Source of the DNA: Geodermatophilus sp. YIM 151500 | Lineage (GTDB): Bacteria; Actinomycetota; Actinomycetes; Mycobacteriales; Geodermatophilaceae | Length of the DNA: 64,000 bases | NCBI RefSeq assembly: GCF_025716945.1 | Contig: NZ_JAOVZT010000002.1 | Coordinates: forward strand, 231,392-295,391 | Reading direction: 5' to 3' | Shown: one piece after another, positions 1 through 9,200 of the stretch | How the letters are laid out: every line of letters begins with the position of its first letter | Position numbering within the stretch: position 1 is the stretch's first letter | Program-made: the position numbers and the translations under genes | Notes under the pieces: model-generated | What the model saw: only the letters and a program-made list of their open reading frames with translations | The model's database searches: none | Told to the model about the DNA's origin: nothing

Positions 1-63
1 CCGGCCTCCGGCCTCCGGCCTCCGGCCTCCGGCCTCCGGCCTCCGGCCTCCGACCTCCGGCCG
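1..63. repeat. Heptamer tandem repeat (CCGGCCT)n
   Basis: Seven perfect copies of CCGGCCT followed by one variant (CCGACCT) and a partial unit; the array starts outside the window. From 64 to 271 I see only GC-rich sequence leading to moeZ and no gene. Confidence 0.85.
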
Positions 64-271
64 CGGCCACTGCCCTTCCCGCGACCCGCGGAGCTCCTCC
101 TCGCGTCCCCGGTGGGGAGCCTCCGGCCCCCGCGCCGGGTCCCGACCCTCGCCGGCGGCTCTCGTCTGCGGGCCGGGGGCGCGACCCGGAATCAGGGTGG
201 GGTGGGAGGCTGTTATCCGCACGAACACGCGGGCTCCGTGCCCGCTGTCCGCTGACGCTGGAGGAGCGACC

Positions 272-1432
272 GTGTCCTTGCCACCCCTGGTGGAGCCCGC
301 CGCCGACCTCTCCATCGAGGAGGTCCGCCGGTACAGCCGCCACCTGATCATCCCGGACGTCGGGATGGACGGGCAGAAGCGGCTGAAGAACGCCAAGGTG
401 CTCGCCGTCGGCGCCGGTGGTCTCGGCTCGCCGGTGCTCATGTACCTGGCCGCGGCCGGTGTCGGCACCATCGGCATCGTCGAGTTCGACGTCGTCGACG
501 AGTCCAACTTGCAGCGGCAGATCATCCACGGGCAGTCCGACGTCGGCCGGTCGAAGGCCGAGAGCGCGCGGGACTCCGTCAAGGAGATCAACCCGTTCAT
601 CGACGTCCGGCTGCACGAGACGCGGCTGGACAGCTCCAACGTGCTCGACATCTTCGGCGAGTACGACCTGATCGTCGACGGCACCGACAACTTCGCCACG
701 CGCTACCTGGTGAACGATGCCTGCGTGCTGCTCGGCAAGCCGTACGTGTGGGGCTCGATCTACCGCTTCGACGGCCAGGTGTCGGTCTTCTGGGCCGAGC
801 ACGGGCCGAACTACCGCGACCTCTACCCGGTGCCCCCGCCGCCGGGCATGGTCCCGAGTTGCGCCGAGGGCGGCGTGCTCGGTGTCCTCTGCGCCACGAT
901 CGGCGCCATCCAGGCCACCGAGGCGGTCAAGCTGATCACCGGCGTCGGTGAGACGCTGCTCGGCCGGCTGATGGTCTACGACGCCCTGGAGATGACCTTC
1001 CGCACCATCAAGGTGCGCACGGACCCGGACGCCGAGCCGATCACCGGTCTCATCGACTACGAGGCGTTCTGCGGCGTGGTGTCCGACGAGGCCCAGCAGG
1101 CCGCCGCCGGCTCGACGATCACCGTCGACGAGCTCAAGGAGATGATGGACGCCGGCAAGGACTTCGAGCTGATCGACGTCCGCGAGCCGAACGAGTACGA
1201 GATCGTGTCCATCCCCGGCGCGAAGCTGATCCCCAAGGACGAGATCCTCTCCGGCCGGGCGCTGGCGCAGCTGCCGAACGACAAGCCGATCGTGCTGCAC
1301 TGCAAGACCGGCGTCCGCTCCGCGGAGGCGCTGGCCGCGGTCAAGAACGCCGGTTTCCGCGACGCCGTCCACGTGCAGGGTGGCGTGACCGCGTGGGCCA
1401 CCCGCATCGACAAGACGCTGCCCACCTACTGA
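272..1432 (+). CDS. moeZ: MoeZ-type adenylyltransferase/sulfurtransferase
   Basis: Cytosolic E1-like enzyme that adenylates the C-terminus of small sulfur-carrier proteins and then delivers sulfur through its rhodanese domain, feeding thiocarboxylate chemistry for cysteine, molybdopterin or thiolated metabolites. The N-terminal ThiF/MoeB fold shows the nucleotide loop GAGGLGSP and the DESNLQRQ region. The C-terminal rhodanese domain carries the active-site loop CKTGVRS. The CxxC zinc pairs of E. coli MoeB are absent, as I recall for MoeZ proteins. I chose GTG 272 because it follows GGAGGAG by five bases and gives the family N-terminus SLPPLVEPA; an upstream ATG at 197 adds 25 unconserved residues. 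It is monocistronic as far as visible, with a repeat array downstream. Confidence 0.93.
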   Translation: MSLPPLVEPAADLSIEEVRRYSRHLIIPDVGMDGQKRLKNAKVLAVGAGGLGSPVLMYLAAAGVGTIGIVEFDVVDESNLQRQIIHGQSDVGRSKAESARDSVKEINPFIDVRLHETRLDSSNVLDIFGEYDLIVDGTDNFATRYLVNDACVLLGKPYVWGSIYRFDGQVSVFWAEHGPNYRDLYPVPPPPGMVPSCAEGGVLGVLCATIGAIQATEAVKLITGVGETLLGRLMVYDALEMTFRTIKVRTDPDAEPITGLIDYEAFCGVVSDEAQQAAAGSTITVDELKEMMDAGKDFELIDVREPNEYEIVSIPGAKLIPKDEILSGRALAQLPNDKPIVLHCKTGVRSAEALAAVKNAGFRDAVHVQGGVTAWATRIDKTLPTY

Positions 1433-1459
1433 AAGGACCACCCTTCCCCCCACGCCTCG

Positions 1460-1689
1460 CAGGCTCGGCGCGGGGCCCTGAAGGGTGGCCGTTCCAGTCC
1501 GTCACCAGGCCCAGGGCGGGGCCCTGACGCGGGGCCGTTCCCGTCCGTCACCAGGCTCGGGGCGGGGCCCTGAAGGGGGGCCGTTCCAGTCCGTCACCAG
1601 GCTCGGGGCGGGGCCCTGAAGGGTGGCTGTTCCAGTCCGTCACCAGGCTCGGGGCGGGGCCCTGACGCGGGGCCGTGCCCCGGACGGCG
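1460..1689. repeat. Five 46-bp tandem repeats downstream of moeZ
   Basis: Unit starts lie at 1460, 1506, 1552, 1598 and 1644, exactly 46 bp apart. Each unit contains a CAGGCTCGGGGCGGGGCCC core and ends near CCAGTCCGTCAC; units 2 and 5 differ mainly in the CCTGACGCGGGG segment. The first unit plus its left flank (1433-1500) can form a stem between CCACCCTT (1438-1445) and AAGGGTGG (1491-1498). There are no spacers, so it is a VNTR-like array and not CRISPR. Related single copies lie at 17141-17222 and 25566-25640. Confidence 0.9.
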
Positions 1690-1751
1690 ACAGCGGCCCG
1701 GTCCGTTCCCTCGGGGAGCGGGCCGGGCCGCCGCGCTGTTGACTGGCCGGC

Positions 1752-2336
1752 ATGGCCGACTTCTCACCCGTCGAGCTGCTCGAGCTCTACCAGCGGGCGC
1801 AGGCCCAGTTCACCGATCGGGTCGACGCCGTCCCGCCCGACCAGTGGGACGACCCGGCGCTGCCCGGGTGGACCGTCGCCGACCTGGTCGCGCACCTGGT
1901 CAACGAGGCATTGTGGGTGCCCCCGCTCATGGCCGGCGAGACCGTCGCCGCGGTGGGGGACCGGATCCCCGACGGGACCCGCGAGCTGCTCGGCGACGAC
2001 CCGCTGACCAGCTGGGAGTCCGCGTCGGACGGCGCGCTCGCGGCCGTCGCCGCGGACGGCGCGCTCGGCCGCACCGTGCACCTGTCCACCGGCCCGCGGC
2101 CGGCTGCCGACTACGTCCTGGAGATGACCACCGACCTCACCGTGCACGCGTGGGACCTCGCGCGCGCCACCGACGGTGACACGGAACTGGACGGCGGGCT
2201 GGTCGCCGCCGGGCTGGTCTCCGCCGAGGGGCTGCCCCCGGACGGGATCCCGGGCCTGATCGACCCGCCGCTCGACGTCCCGACCGACGCTCCGCCGCAG
2301 ACCCGGCTGCTGGCCCGGTTCGGCCGCCGGGCCTGA
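1752..2336 (+). CDS. TIGR03086/mycothiol-dependent maleylpyruvate isomerase-like protein
   Basis: A 194-residue DinB/MDMPI-fold protein. The N-terminal helix bundle contains the family pattern PGWTVADLVAHLVNE, and the metal-site region has LTVHAWDLARA near residue 135. Members of this superfamily bind a divalent metal through histidines and often use mycothiol for thiol-transfer or isomerisation; the substrate of this branch is not known. It stands alone between the moeZ repeat array and the alkyltransferase-like gene, 33 bp away, so co-transcription with the latter is possible. Confidence 0.8.
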   Translation: MADFSPVELLELYQRAQAQFTDRVDAVPPDQWDDPALPGWTVADLVAHLVNEALWVPPLMAGETVAAVGDRIPDGTRELLGDDPLTSWESASDGALAAVAADGALGRTVHLSTGPRPAADYVLEMTTDLTVHAWDLARATDGDTELDGGLVAAGLVSAEGLPPDGIPGLIDPPLDVPTDAPPQTRLLARFGRRA

Positions 2337-2369
2337 CCGGCGGTCGGACGCGTCGGCCAGGATGGCCGG

Positions 2370-2660
2370 GTGTCCGATCCGGCGCTGGACGTCGACGAGG
2401 CGGTGTTCGACGTCGTCGAGCGCATCCCGCCGGGCCGGGTGAGCACCTACGGTGCGATCGGCCGGCTGGTCGGCGTCGGCCCGCGGCGGGTGGCCCGGGC
2501 GCTGGCGTCCGGTGGGGGTGCGGTGCCCTGGTACCGGGTGGTGCGGGCCGACGGGACGGCGGCCGAGCCGGTCCGCGTACGGCAGCTGGAGCTGCTGGCC
2601 GCCGAGGGGGTGCCCGTGCGGAGCGGCCGCGTCGACCTCGCCGCGGTCGGCTGGCCGTGA
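2370..2660 (+). CDS. Alkyltransferase-like (ATL) DNA-binding protein, MGMT family
   Basis: A 96-residue protein matching the DNA-binding half of O6-methylguanine methyltransferase. Helix-turn-helix residues include PPGRVSTYGAIGRLVG, and the active-site motif reads PWYRV where MGMT has PCHRV, so the acceptor cysteine is replaced by tryptophan. Such ATL proteins are known to bind and flip alkylated guanines and hand them to nucleotide excision repair without removing the alkyl group. The start is GTG 2370. Its position just before adnAB resembles the MGMT-like gene near AdnAB in mycobacteria (from memory). Confidence 0.85.
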   Translation: MSDPALDVDEAVFDVVERIPPGRVSTYGAIGRLVGVGPRRVARALASGGGAVPWYRVVRADGTAAEPVRVRQLELLAAEGVPVRSGRVDLAAVGWP

Positions 2661-2738
2661 CCTCGGTCCGGGACGGCGCCCGGACCGGTCTCGTCCGGCT
2701 TCCCGCGTCATCTGTCGGGCCGACTCCTCCACGGTCCG

Positions 2739-2972
2739 GTGCACGGATGGGCCGACTACACCAGCTGGGCCGATGACCGGCGGACCCTGGAGCGGATCAA
2801 CCGGCTGATCGAGGAAGCCCGTCGCGATCCCGGGACTGGGGCGGGGAAGCCGGAACGGCTCAGCGGTGACCTCTCGGGGTACTGGTCTCGGCGCATCGAT
2901 CAGGAGCACCGGCTCGTCCACACGGTGGAAGCCGACCAGCTGATCATCGTGCAGGCCCGCTACCACTACTGA
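2739..2972 (+). CDS. YoeB/Txe-family mRNA interferase toxin, short N-terminus, no antitoxin
   Basis: A 77-residue RelE-superfamily toxin. The body aligns closely with YoeB: KPERLSGDLSGYWSRR, then EEHR-like QEHRLVH, and the terminal ARYHY. The glutamate, arginine and terminal histidine expected for ribosome-dependent mRNA cleavage are present. The first beta strand (about 7-10 residues before the GWADYTSW segment) is missing. The frame is open back to the upstream stop at 2658 but offers no start other than GTG 2739. No YefM-like antitoxin lies on either side. It may be an eroded, inactive remnant or be controlled by an unlinked antitoxin. Confidence 0.65.
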   Translation: MHGWADYTSWADDRRTLERINRLIEEARRDPGTGAGKPERLSGDLSGYWSRRIDQEHRLVHTVEADQLIIVQARYHY

Positions 2973-3002
2973 CCTCGCTCGGTCGGCCGCCGGTGCACGG
3001 AC

Positions 3003-6000
3003 GTGTCGGTCAGCCGTGCTCCAATCGCAGGCGTGGTGCAGCGGGGAGCGGCGGGGGTCGCGGAACGGACGGCGATGCCCGGGGGAGCGCCGGTCTACCG
3101 GCTGGTCGTGCCGCCGGCCGGGCCGGCTGCTGCGCCGCCCGCGCTCGACCCGACCCAGCGCGCCGTCGTCGACCACCCGGGCGGGCCGCTGCTCGTGCTC
3201 GCCGGTCCCGGCACGGGCAAGACGACGACGATCGTCGAGGCCGTCGCAGCCCGGATCGACGCCGGCGTCGATCCGGAGCAGATCCTCGTGCTCACCTTCA
3301 GCCGGAAGGCCGCGGCCGAGCTGCGCGCCCGCATCACCGCCCGCGTGGCCCGCACCATCCGCGAGCCGCTGGCCCGGACCTTCCACTCCTACGCCTTCGG
3401 GGTGCTGCGCCGGGCCGCGATGCTCCGCGGTGACCCGCCGCCGCGGCTGCTGACCGCTGCCGAGCAGGACGCCGTCATCGCCGAGCTGCTGCGCGGCGAC
3501 GTCGAGGAGGAGGGCGCCGTCCGCTGGCCGGCATCGCTGACCCCGGCGCTGGGCACCGCTGGCTTCCGCGCCGAGCTGCGCGACTTCCTGCTGCGCGCCA
3601 CCGAGCGCGGCGTCGACCCCGAGCGGCTCGCCGCCTGGGGACGCGACCTCGACCACGAGCAGTGGGTGCACGCGGCCGCCTTCGCCGAGCAGTACGAGGC
3701 GGTCACCGCGTTCTCGACGGCCGCGGGTGGTGATGCGTCGGGCTACGACCAGGCCGAGCTGGTCCGCGCGGCCATCGCCGAGCTCGACGGCGACCCCGAC
3801 CTGCTGCGCCAGGAGCGCGAGCGCGCCCGGTGGCTGTTCGTCGACGAGTACCAGGACACCGATCCGGCGCAGGTCGAGCTGCTCGACCTGCTGGCCGGCC
3901 GCGGCGGCAACCTCGTCGCCGTCGGCGACCCCGACCAGGCCATCTACGCCTTCCGCGGATCCGAGCCGCGGGGCATCGTCGAGTTCCCCGACCGCTTCCG
4001 CGGCCCCGACGGCCGGCCGGCGCCGCGGGTCTCGCTGGGCGTCTGCCGCCGCTCCGGGGCGGAGCTGCTCGCGGTGAGCCGCCGCGTCGCCGACGGCCTG
4101 CCCGGCCCCTGGGAGCACCGACGGCTCGCGGCGGGGGAGGCGACCGCGCCCGGCGCCGCCGAGGTGCACGTGTTCGCGTCGGCGGCGGTGGAGGCCGCCT
4201 ACCTCGCCGACGTCCTCCGCCGGGCCCACCTGCTCGACGGCCTGCCCTGGTCGGAGATGGCGGTCGTGGTGCGCACCGCGGCCGCGCTGGCGCCGCTCCG
4301 CCGGGCGCTGGCCCAGGCCGGGGTGCCGGTCGCGGTGTCCGCCGACGACCTGCCGCTGGCCGCCCAGCCGGCGGTCGCGCCGTTCCTCTCCGCGCTGACC
4401 GCGCTGCTGCGGCCCGCGCGCGGCGGGCCGGAGGTCGGGCTCGACGAGCCCGCCGCCGAGGCGCTGCTGGCCAGCCCGCTGGGCGGGGCCACGGTGCTCG
4501 ACCTGCGCCGGCTGCGCCGCGCCGTGCGGATCGCGCTCAACGAGCGCGGCATCGACGGCGCCGAGCGAGGCGAACCGCTGGCGACCGCGCTGGCCGACGA
4601 CACGCTGCTCGCCGTGCTGCCCGAGGCGGTGGCGCGCCCGGCGCTGCGGGTCGCCGGGGTGCTCGCCGCCGGCCGCCTCGCCCTGGCCGACGGCGGCTCG
4701 GCGGAGGACGTGCTGTGGGCGATGTGGCAGCGCAGCGGCCTCGCCGGCCGGTGGGCGCGGGCCAGCGCCGCCGGCGGACCGGCCGGCGCCGTCGCCGACC
4801 GCGACCTCGACGCCGTCGTCGCCCTCTTCGACGCCGCCGCGGCGTTCGTCGACCGGTTGCCCTCGGCGGAGGTCCGCGCCTTCGTCGAGCACCTGTCGGC
4901 CCAGGAGCTGCCCGGTGGCACCGATGCCGCCCGCGCCGTCCAGGGCGACACGGTCCGCCTGCTCACCGCGCACGCGGCCAAGGGCCTGGAGTGGGACCTC
5001 GTCTGCGTCGCCGGGGTGCAGGAGGGCATCTGGCCCGACCTGCGGGAGCGGGCATCGCTGCTGGGCACCGAGGAGCTCGTGGAGCGCGCCGCGGGTGGCG
5101 GCGGCACACCGGTCGACCGGCGCACGTTGGCGCTCGCCGAGGAGCGCCGGCTGTTCTACGTCGCCTGCACCCGCGCCCGGCGGCGGCTGCTGGTCTCCGC
5201 CGTCCACGGCGCCGTCGACGGGCCGGACGCCGATGCCACCGCCTCCCGCTTCCTCGACCTGGTGGAGCAACCGCCGCCGGAGGGCCGCACGCCGACCGAG
5301 CTGCCCCGGTCGCTCACCCTGCCCGCGCTGGTGGCCGAGCTGCGGCGGGCGGTCGCCGACCCGGCCACGCCGGCCACCCGCCGGTCGGTGGCCGCGTCCG
5401 TGCTGCACCGGCTGGCCGACGACGGCGTACCGGGTGCCTCGCCCGCGGACTGGTGGGGGCTCGCGCCTTTGTCCGACGACGCCCCGCTCGTGCCGGACGA
5501 CGGGACCGTGCCGGTCCGCCCGTCGGCCATCGAGGGCTACCAGAAGTGCCCGCTGCGCTGGGTGCTGGGCGCGGTCGGCGCCGAGGCCGCGCCGGACACG
5601 AGCCGGACGGTCGGCTCGGCGGTGCACGCGGTCGCCCAGCGGGTGGCCGAGGGCCTGCCGCCGGCGGAGGCACCGGCCGCGCTGGCCGCCGAGCTCGACC
5701 AGCTCGACCTCGGACCCGGCTGGGCCGACCAGCGGCAGCGGCAGTCCGCCCACGAGATGCTCGACCGCTTCCTGCGCTGGCACGCCGGCAACGACCGGGA
5801 GCTGATCGCCGCCGAGGCGCGCATCGACGTCACCCTCGGCCGCGTGCAGATCACCGGCCGGGTCGACCGGCTGGAACGCGACGCCTCCGGGCGGCTGGTC
5901 GTCGTCGACCTCAAGACCGGGAAGTCCGCCGCGAAGAACACCGAGGAGCACGGCCAGCTGGCCGCCTACCAGGCCGCCGTGGCCGCGGGCGCCTTCGCCG

Positions 6001-6251
6001 CGCTCGGCACCACCTCCGGCGGAGCGGCGCTGCTGCAGGTGGGCACGGGCAGCAAGGCCAAGGAGCAGCACCAGGAGGCGTTGCCGGACGACGTCCCGCT
6101 GGAGCGGACCTGGGCCGCGCAGCTCGTGGCCGACGTGGGGGAGGGCATGGGCGCGGCCACCTTCGAGGTGCGCACCGGCACCCACTGCTCCCGCTGCCCG
6201 ATGCGGCGCAGCTGCCCGATGCACGAGCGCGGCCGGCAGGTGACCGGATGA
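3003..6251 (+). CDS. adnA: AdnA-type helicase-nuclease subunit
   Basis: One half of the AdnAB heterodimer that resects double-strand DNA ends in actinobacteria, in the role RecBCD has in E. coli. An N-terminal SF1 UvrD-like motor has Walker A GPGTGKTTT (about residue 67) and Walker B VDEYQDTD. A C-terminal RecB-like nuclease has GRVDRLE, VVDLKTGK and QLAAYQ. One cysteine near residue 849 (QKCPLRW) plus three near 1061-1072 (HCSRCPMRRSCP) fit the 4Fe-4S staple of AddB/AdnA nucleases. The start is uncertain: GTG 3003 is the longest, and ATG 3075 would still keep the motor. The stop overlaps the adnB start by ATGA. Confidence 0.88.
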   Translation: MSVSRAPIAGVVQRGAAGVAERTAMPGGAPVYRLVVPPAGPAAAPPALDPTQRAVVDHPGGPLLVLAGPGTGKTTTIVEAVAARIDAGVDPEQILVLTFSRKAAAELRARITARVARTIREPLARTFHSYAFGVLRRAAMLRGDPPPRLLTAAEQDAVIAELLRGDVEEEGAVRWPASLTPALGTAGFRAELRDFLLRATERGVDPERLAAWGRDLDHEQWVHAAAFAEQYEAVTAFSTAAGGDASGYDQAELVRAAIAELDGDPDLLRQERERARWLFVDEYQDTDPAQVELLDLLAGRGGNLVAVGDPDQAIYAFRGSEPRGIVEFPDRFRGPDGRPAPRVSLGVCRRSGAELLAVSRRVADGLPGPWEHRRLAAGEATAPGAAEVHVFASAAVEAAYLADVLRRAHLLDGLPWSEMAVVVRTAAALAPLRRALAQAGVPVAVSADDLPLAAQPAVAPFLSALTALLRPARGGPEVGLDEPAAEALLASPLGGATVLDLRRLRRAVRIALNERGIDGAERGEPLATALADDTLLAVLPEAVARPALRVAGVLAAGRLALADGGSAEDVLWAMWQRSGLAGRWARASAAGGPAGAVADRDLDAVVALFDAAAAFVDRLPSAEVRAFVEHLSAQELPGGTDAARAVQGDTVRLLTAHAAKGLEWDLVCVAGVQEGIWPDLRERASLLGTEELVERAAGGGGTPVDRRTLALAEERRLFYVACTRARRRLLVSAVHGAVDGPDADATASRFLDLVEQPPPEGRTPTELPRSLTLPALVAELRRAVADPATPATRRSVAASVLHRLADDGVPGASPADWWGLAPLSDDAPLVPDDGTVPVRPSAIEGYQKCPLRWVLGAVGAEAAPDTSRTVGSAVHAVAQRVAEGLPPAEAPAALAAELDQLDLGPGWADQRQRQSAHEMLDRFLRWHAGNDRELIAAEARIDVTLGRVQITGRVDRLERDASGRLVVVDLKTGKSAAKNTEEHGQLAAYQAAVAAGAFAALGTTSGGAALLQVGTGSKAKEQHQEALPDDVPLERTWAAQLVADVGEGMGAATFEVRTGTHCSRCPMRRSCPMHERGRQVTG

Positions 6252-9200
6252 CCCCGGCGCGCGGTCTGCCGCGTTCCGAGTTCCCTCGCGAGCCCGCGAA
6301 CGGGGCGGACGGGGTCCTTCCGGGGGTCCTCGAACAGCTCTCCCTCGACGACCTGTTCGCCGGCGGGCCGGCGGACCCGGCGGCGACCCACCGCACCCTC
6401 TCCCCGGCCGAGGTGGCCGAGCGCTGCGGGCTGTCCTACGCGCCGTCCCCCGAGCAGGCCCGGGTCGTCGCCGCACCGCACGACCGGCCGCTCGTCGTCG
6501 TGGCCGGCGCCGGATCCGGCAAGACCGAGACGATGGCGGCCCGGGTGTGCTGGCTGGTGGCCAACCGGCTCGTCGAACCCGAGGCGATCCTCGGCCTGAC
6601 CTTCACCCGGAAGGCGGCCGGCGAGCTCAACGAGCGGATCCTCCGGCGGCTCGCCGCGCTCGCCCGCCACCCCGCCACCGATCCGGCGCTGCGCGACCGG
6701 CTCGCGGTCGCCCTGCCCACCGTCTCCACCTACCACGGGTACGCGGCGTCGCTGGTCGCCGAGCACGGCCTGCGCATCGGGGTCGAGCCCGGCGCCGGGG
6801 TGCTCGGTCCAGCGATGTGCTGGGGCCAGGCCGCCTCCGTCGTGTCCGCCTGGACCGGCGACATGAGCGACGTGCCGCTGACCCTGCTCACCACGGTCGA
6901 GGACGTGCTCGCCCTGGCCGCGGAGATGGGCGAGCACGACGTCACCCCGGCCGCGCTGCGCGCCTGGACGACGACGCTCGAGGCGCGGATCGCCGGCTAC
7001 GCCGACGCGCCGCGCAAGAAGGGGCCCTACAAGGACGTCGCGGACATGCTCGCCCGCCAGCGCGCCCGCCTGGCGCTGCTGCCGCTCGTCGAGGCCTTCC
7101 AGACGCGCAAACGGGCGCTCGGGGCCATCGACTACGCCGACCAGGTCGCCTCCGCCGCGCGGATCGCCGTCGCCTCGCCCGAGGTGGGTCGCCGCGAACG
7201 GGCCCGCTGGCGGGTCGTGCTGCTCGACGAGTACCAGGACACCAGCGTCGGCCAGCTCCGGATGCTCGAGGCGCTGTTCGGCGGCGCGACCGGCCACGCC
7301 GTCCTGGCAGTCGGCGACCCGCGGCAGTCCATCTACGGCTGGCGGGGCGCGTCGGCCGGCACGATCGAGCGCTTCTCCCGCACGTTCCCCGGCCGCGGCG
7401 AGCGGCGCGCCGAGCGGCTCGGGCTCGCGACCAGCTGGCGCAACGACCGGGCGGTGCTCGCCGTGGCGAACGCCGTCTCGGCGATGCTGCCCGCACCCGA
7501 GCAGCCGCTGCCCGACCTCGCCCCGGCGCCCGGGGCGGGCGAGGGCTGCCTCGCCGTCGGCCTGTACGGGACGGTCGCCGAGGAGACCACCGCGCTGGCC
7601 GACCGGCTGGCCGCGTGCTGGCGGGGCACCGATCCGGCCGTCCCGCCGCGCGACGGGACCCGGCCGACCGTGGCCGTGCTGGCCCGCACCCGCAAGCAGC
7701 TCCCGGGCATCGCCGCCGCCCTCCGCGAACGGGGGGTGCCGGTCGAGGTCGTCGGTCTCGGCGGCCTGCTGGAGGTGCCCGAGGTCTCCGACGTCGTCGC
7801 GACGCTGACCGTGCTGGTCGACCCCGCGGCCGGTGACGCGCTGGGCCGCCTGCTCGCCGGCGCCCGCTGGCGGGTCGGCCCGCGCGACCTCGCCGCGCTG
7901 CACGCCCGCGCCGGCGCGCTGGTGCGGGCCCGGCGATCGACCACCGGCGAGGAGACCGGATCCGGCGCACCGGCGTCCGAGACAGCGGCCGAGCGCGGCA
8001 GCATCGTCGAGGCCCTCGACGACCTCGGCAGCCCGGAGCGGTACTCCGCCGAGGGGCACCGCCGGCTCCGGCGCCTCGGCGAGGAGCTCGCCCGGTTGCG
8101 CGGCCGCCTCGGCGAGCCGGTGCCCGACCTCGTCGACGAGGTCGCCCGCACCCTCGGCCTGGAGACCGAGCTGGCCAGCGCCCCCGGCGCGAGCCCCGCC
8201 GGGGCGCGGGCGCACCTCGACGCGCTGCACACCGTCGCCGCGGAGTTCACCGAGCTCGCGGAACTGCCCTCGCTCCCGGCCTTCCTCGCCTACCTCCGCG
8301 ACGCCGAGGAGCGCGAGCGCGGGCTCGAGCCCGGGGAGATCGCCGTCAACCCCGAGGCGGTCCAGCTCCTCACCGGCCACTCGGCCAAGGGCCTGGAGTG
8401 GGACGTGGTCGCCGTCCCCGGCATGACCCTCCACCAGTTCCCGGCCCGGTCCGACGCCAGCGACTCGTGGATCAAGGACCCCGGCGCGGTGCCCGCCGAC
8501 CTGCGCACCACCGACCGCGAGGAGCTGCCCTCGCTCCGCCTGCCCGTGCCGGGCTCGGGCGACCAGGCCGCCGTCAAGCAGGCGCTCGAGCGGTACGTGC
8601 ACGACTGGAAGCGGTTCGGTCGCGACGAGGAGGTCCGGCTCGGCTACGTCGCCGTCACCCGCGCCCGGCACCTGCTGCTGTGCTCGGGCAGCTGGTGGCG
8701 CGACGGGGTCCACCCGTGCGGACCTTCCGAGCTCCTCGAGACCGTCCGGCGGGCCTGCGCGGACGGCGCCGGCGAGGTCGTGCACTGGGCGCCACCGCCC
8801 GCCGACGGCGCGACCAACCCGGCGCTGGAGGAGTGGCCGACCGGCCTGTGGCCGGCCGATCCGCTGTCGTCCGGACGCCGCCGCGCGCTGACCGCCGCGG
8901 CCGACCTCGTCCGGTCCGCGGCTCCGCACCCGCTCGACCCCGACCGCGTGCTCGGCGAGGGGGATCCGGTGGTCACCGGCTGGGTGCGCGACGCCGACCT
9001 GCTGCTGCGCGAGCGGGCGCGGGCGCACAGCCCCACGGTCGACGTCCCGCTGCCCTCGCACCTGTCGGTGTCCGCCCTCGTCGCGCTGCGCCGCGACCCC
9101 GCCGCGCTCGCCCGCCGGCTGCGCCGCCCGATGCCCGCCGCGCCCGCGCCGCAGGCCCGCCGCGGCACCGCCTTCCACGCCTGGCTGGAGGAGCGGTTCG

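Noticed and set aside
197-271. ATG 197 as the moeZ start
   Set aside because: It adds 25 residues with no family similarity and has no ribosome site, while GTG 272 has GGAGGAG at correct spacing.
1460-1689. Possible CRISPR array
   Set aside because: The 46-bp units are contiguous with no spacers and no cas genes are nearby.
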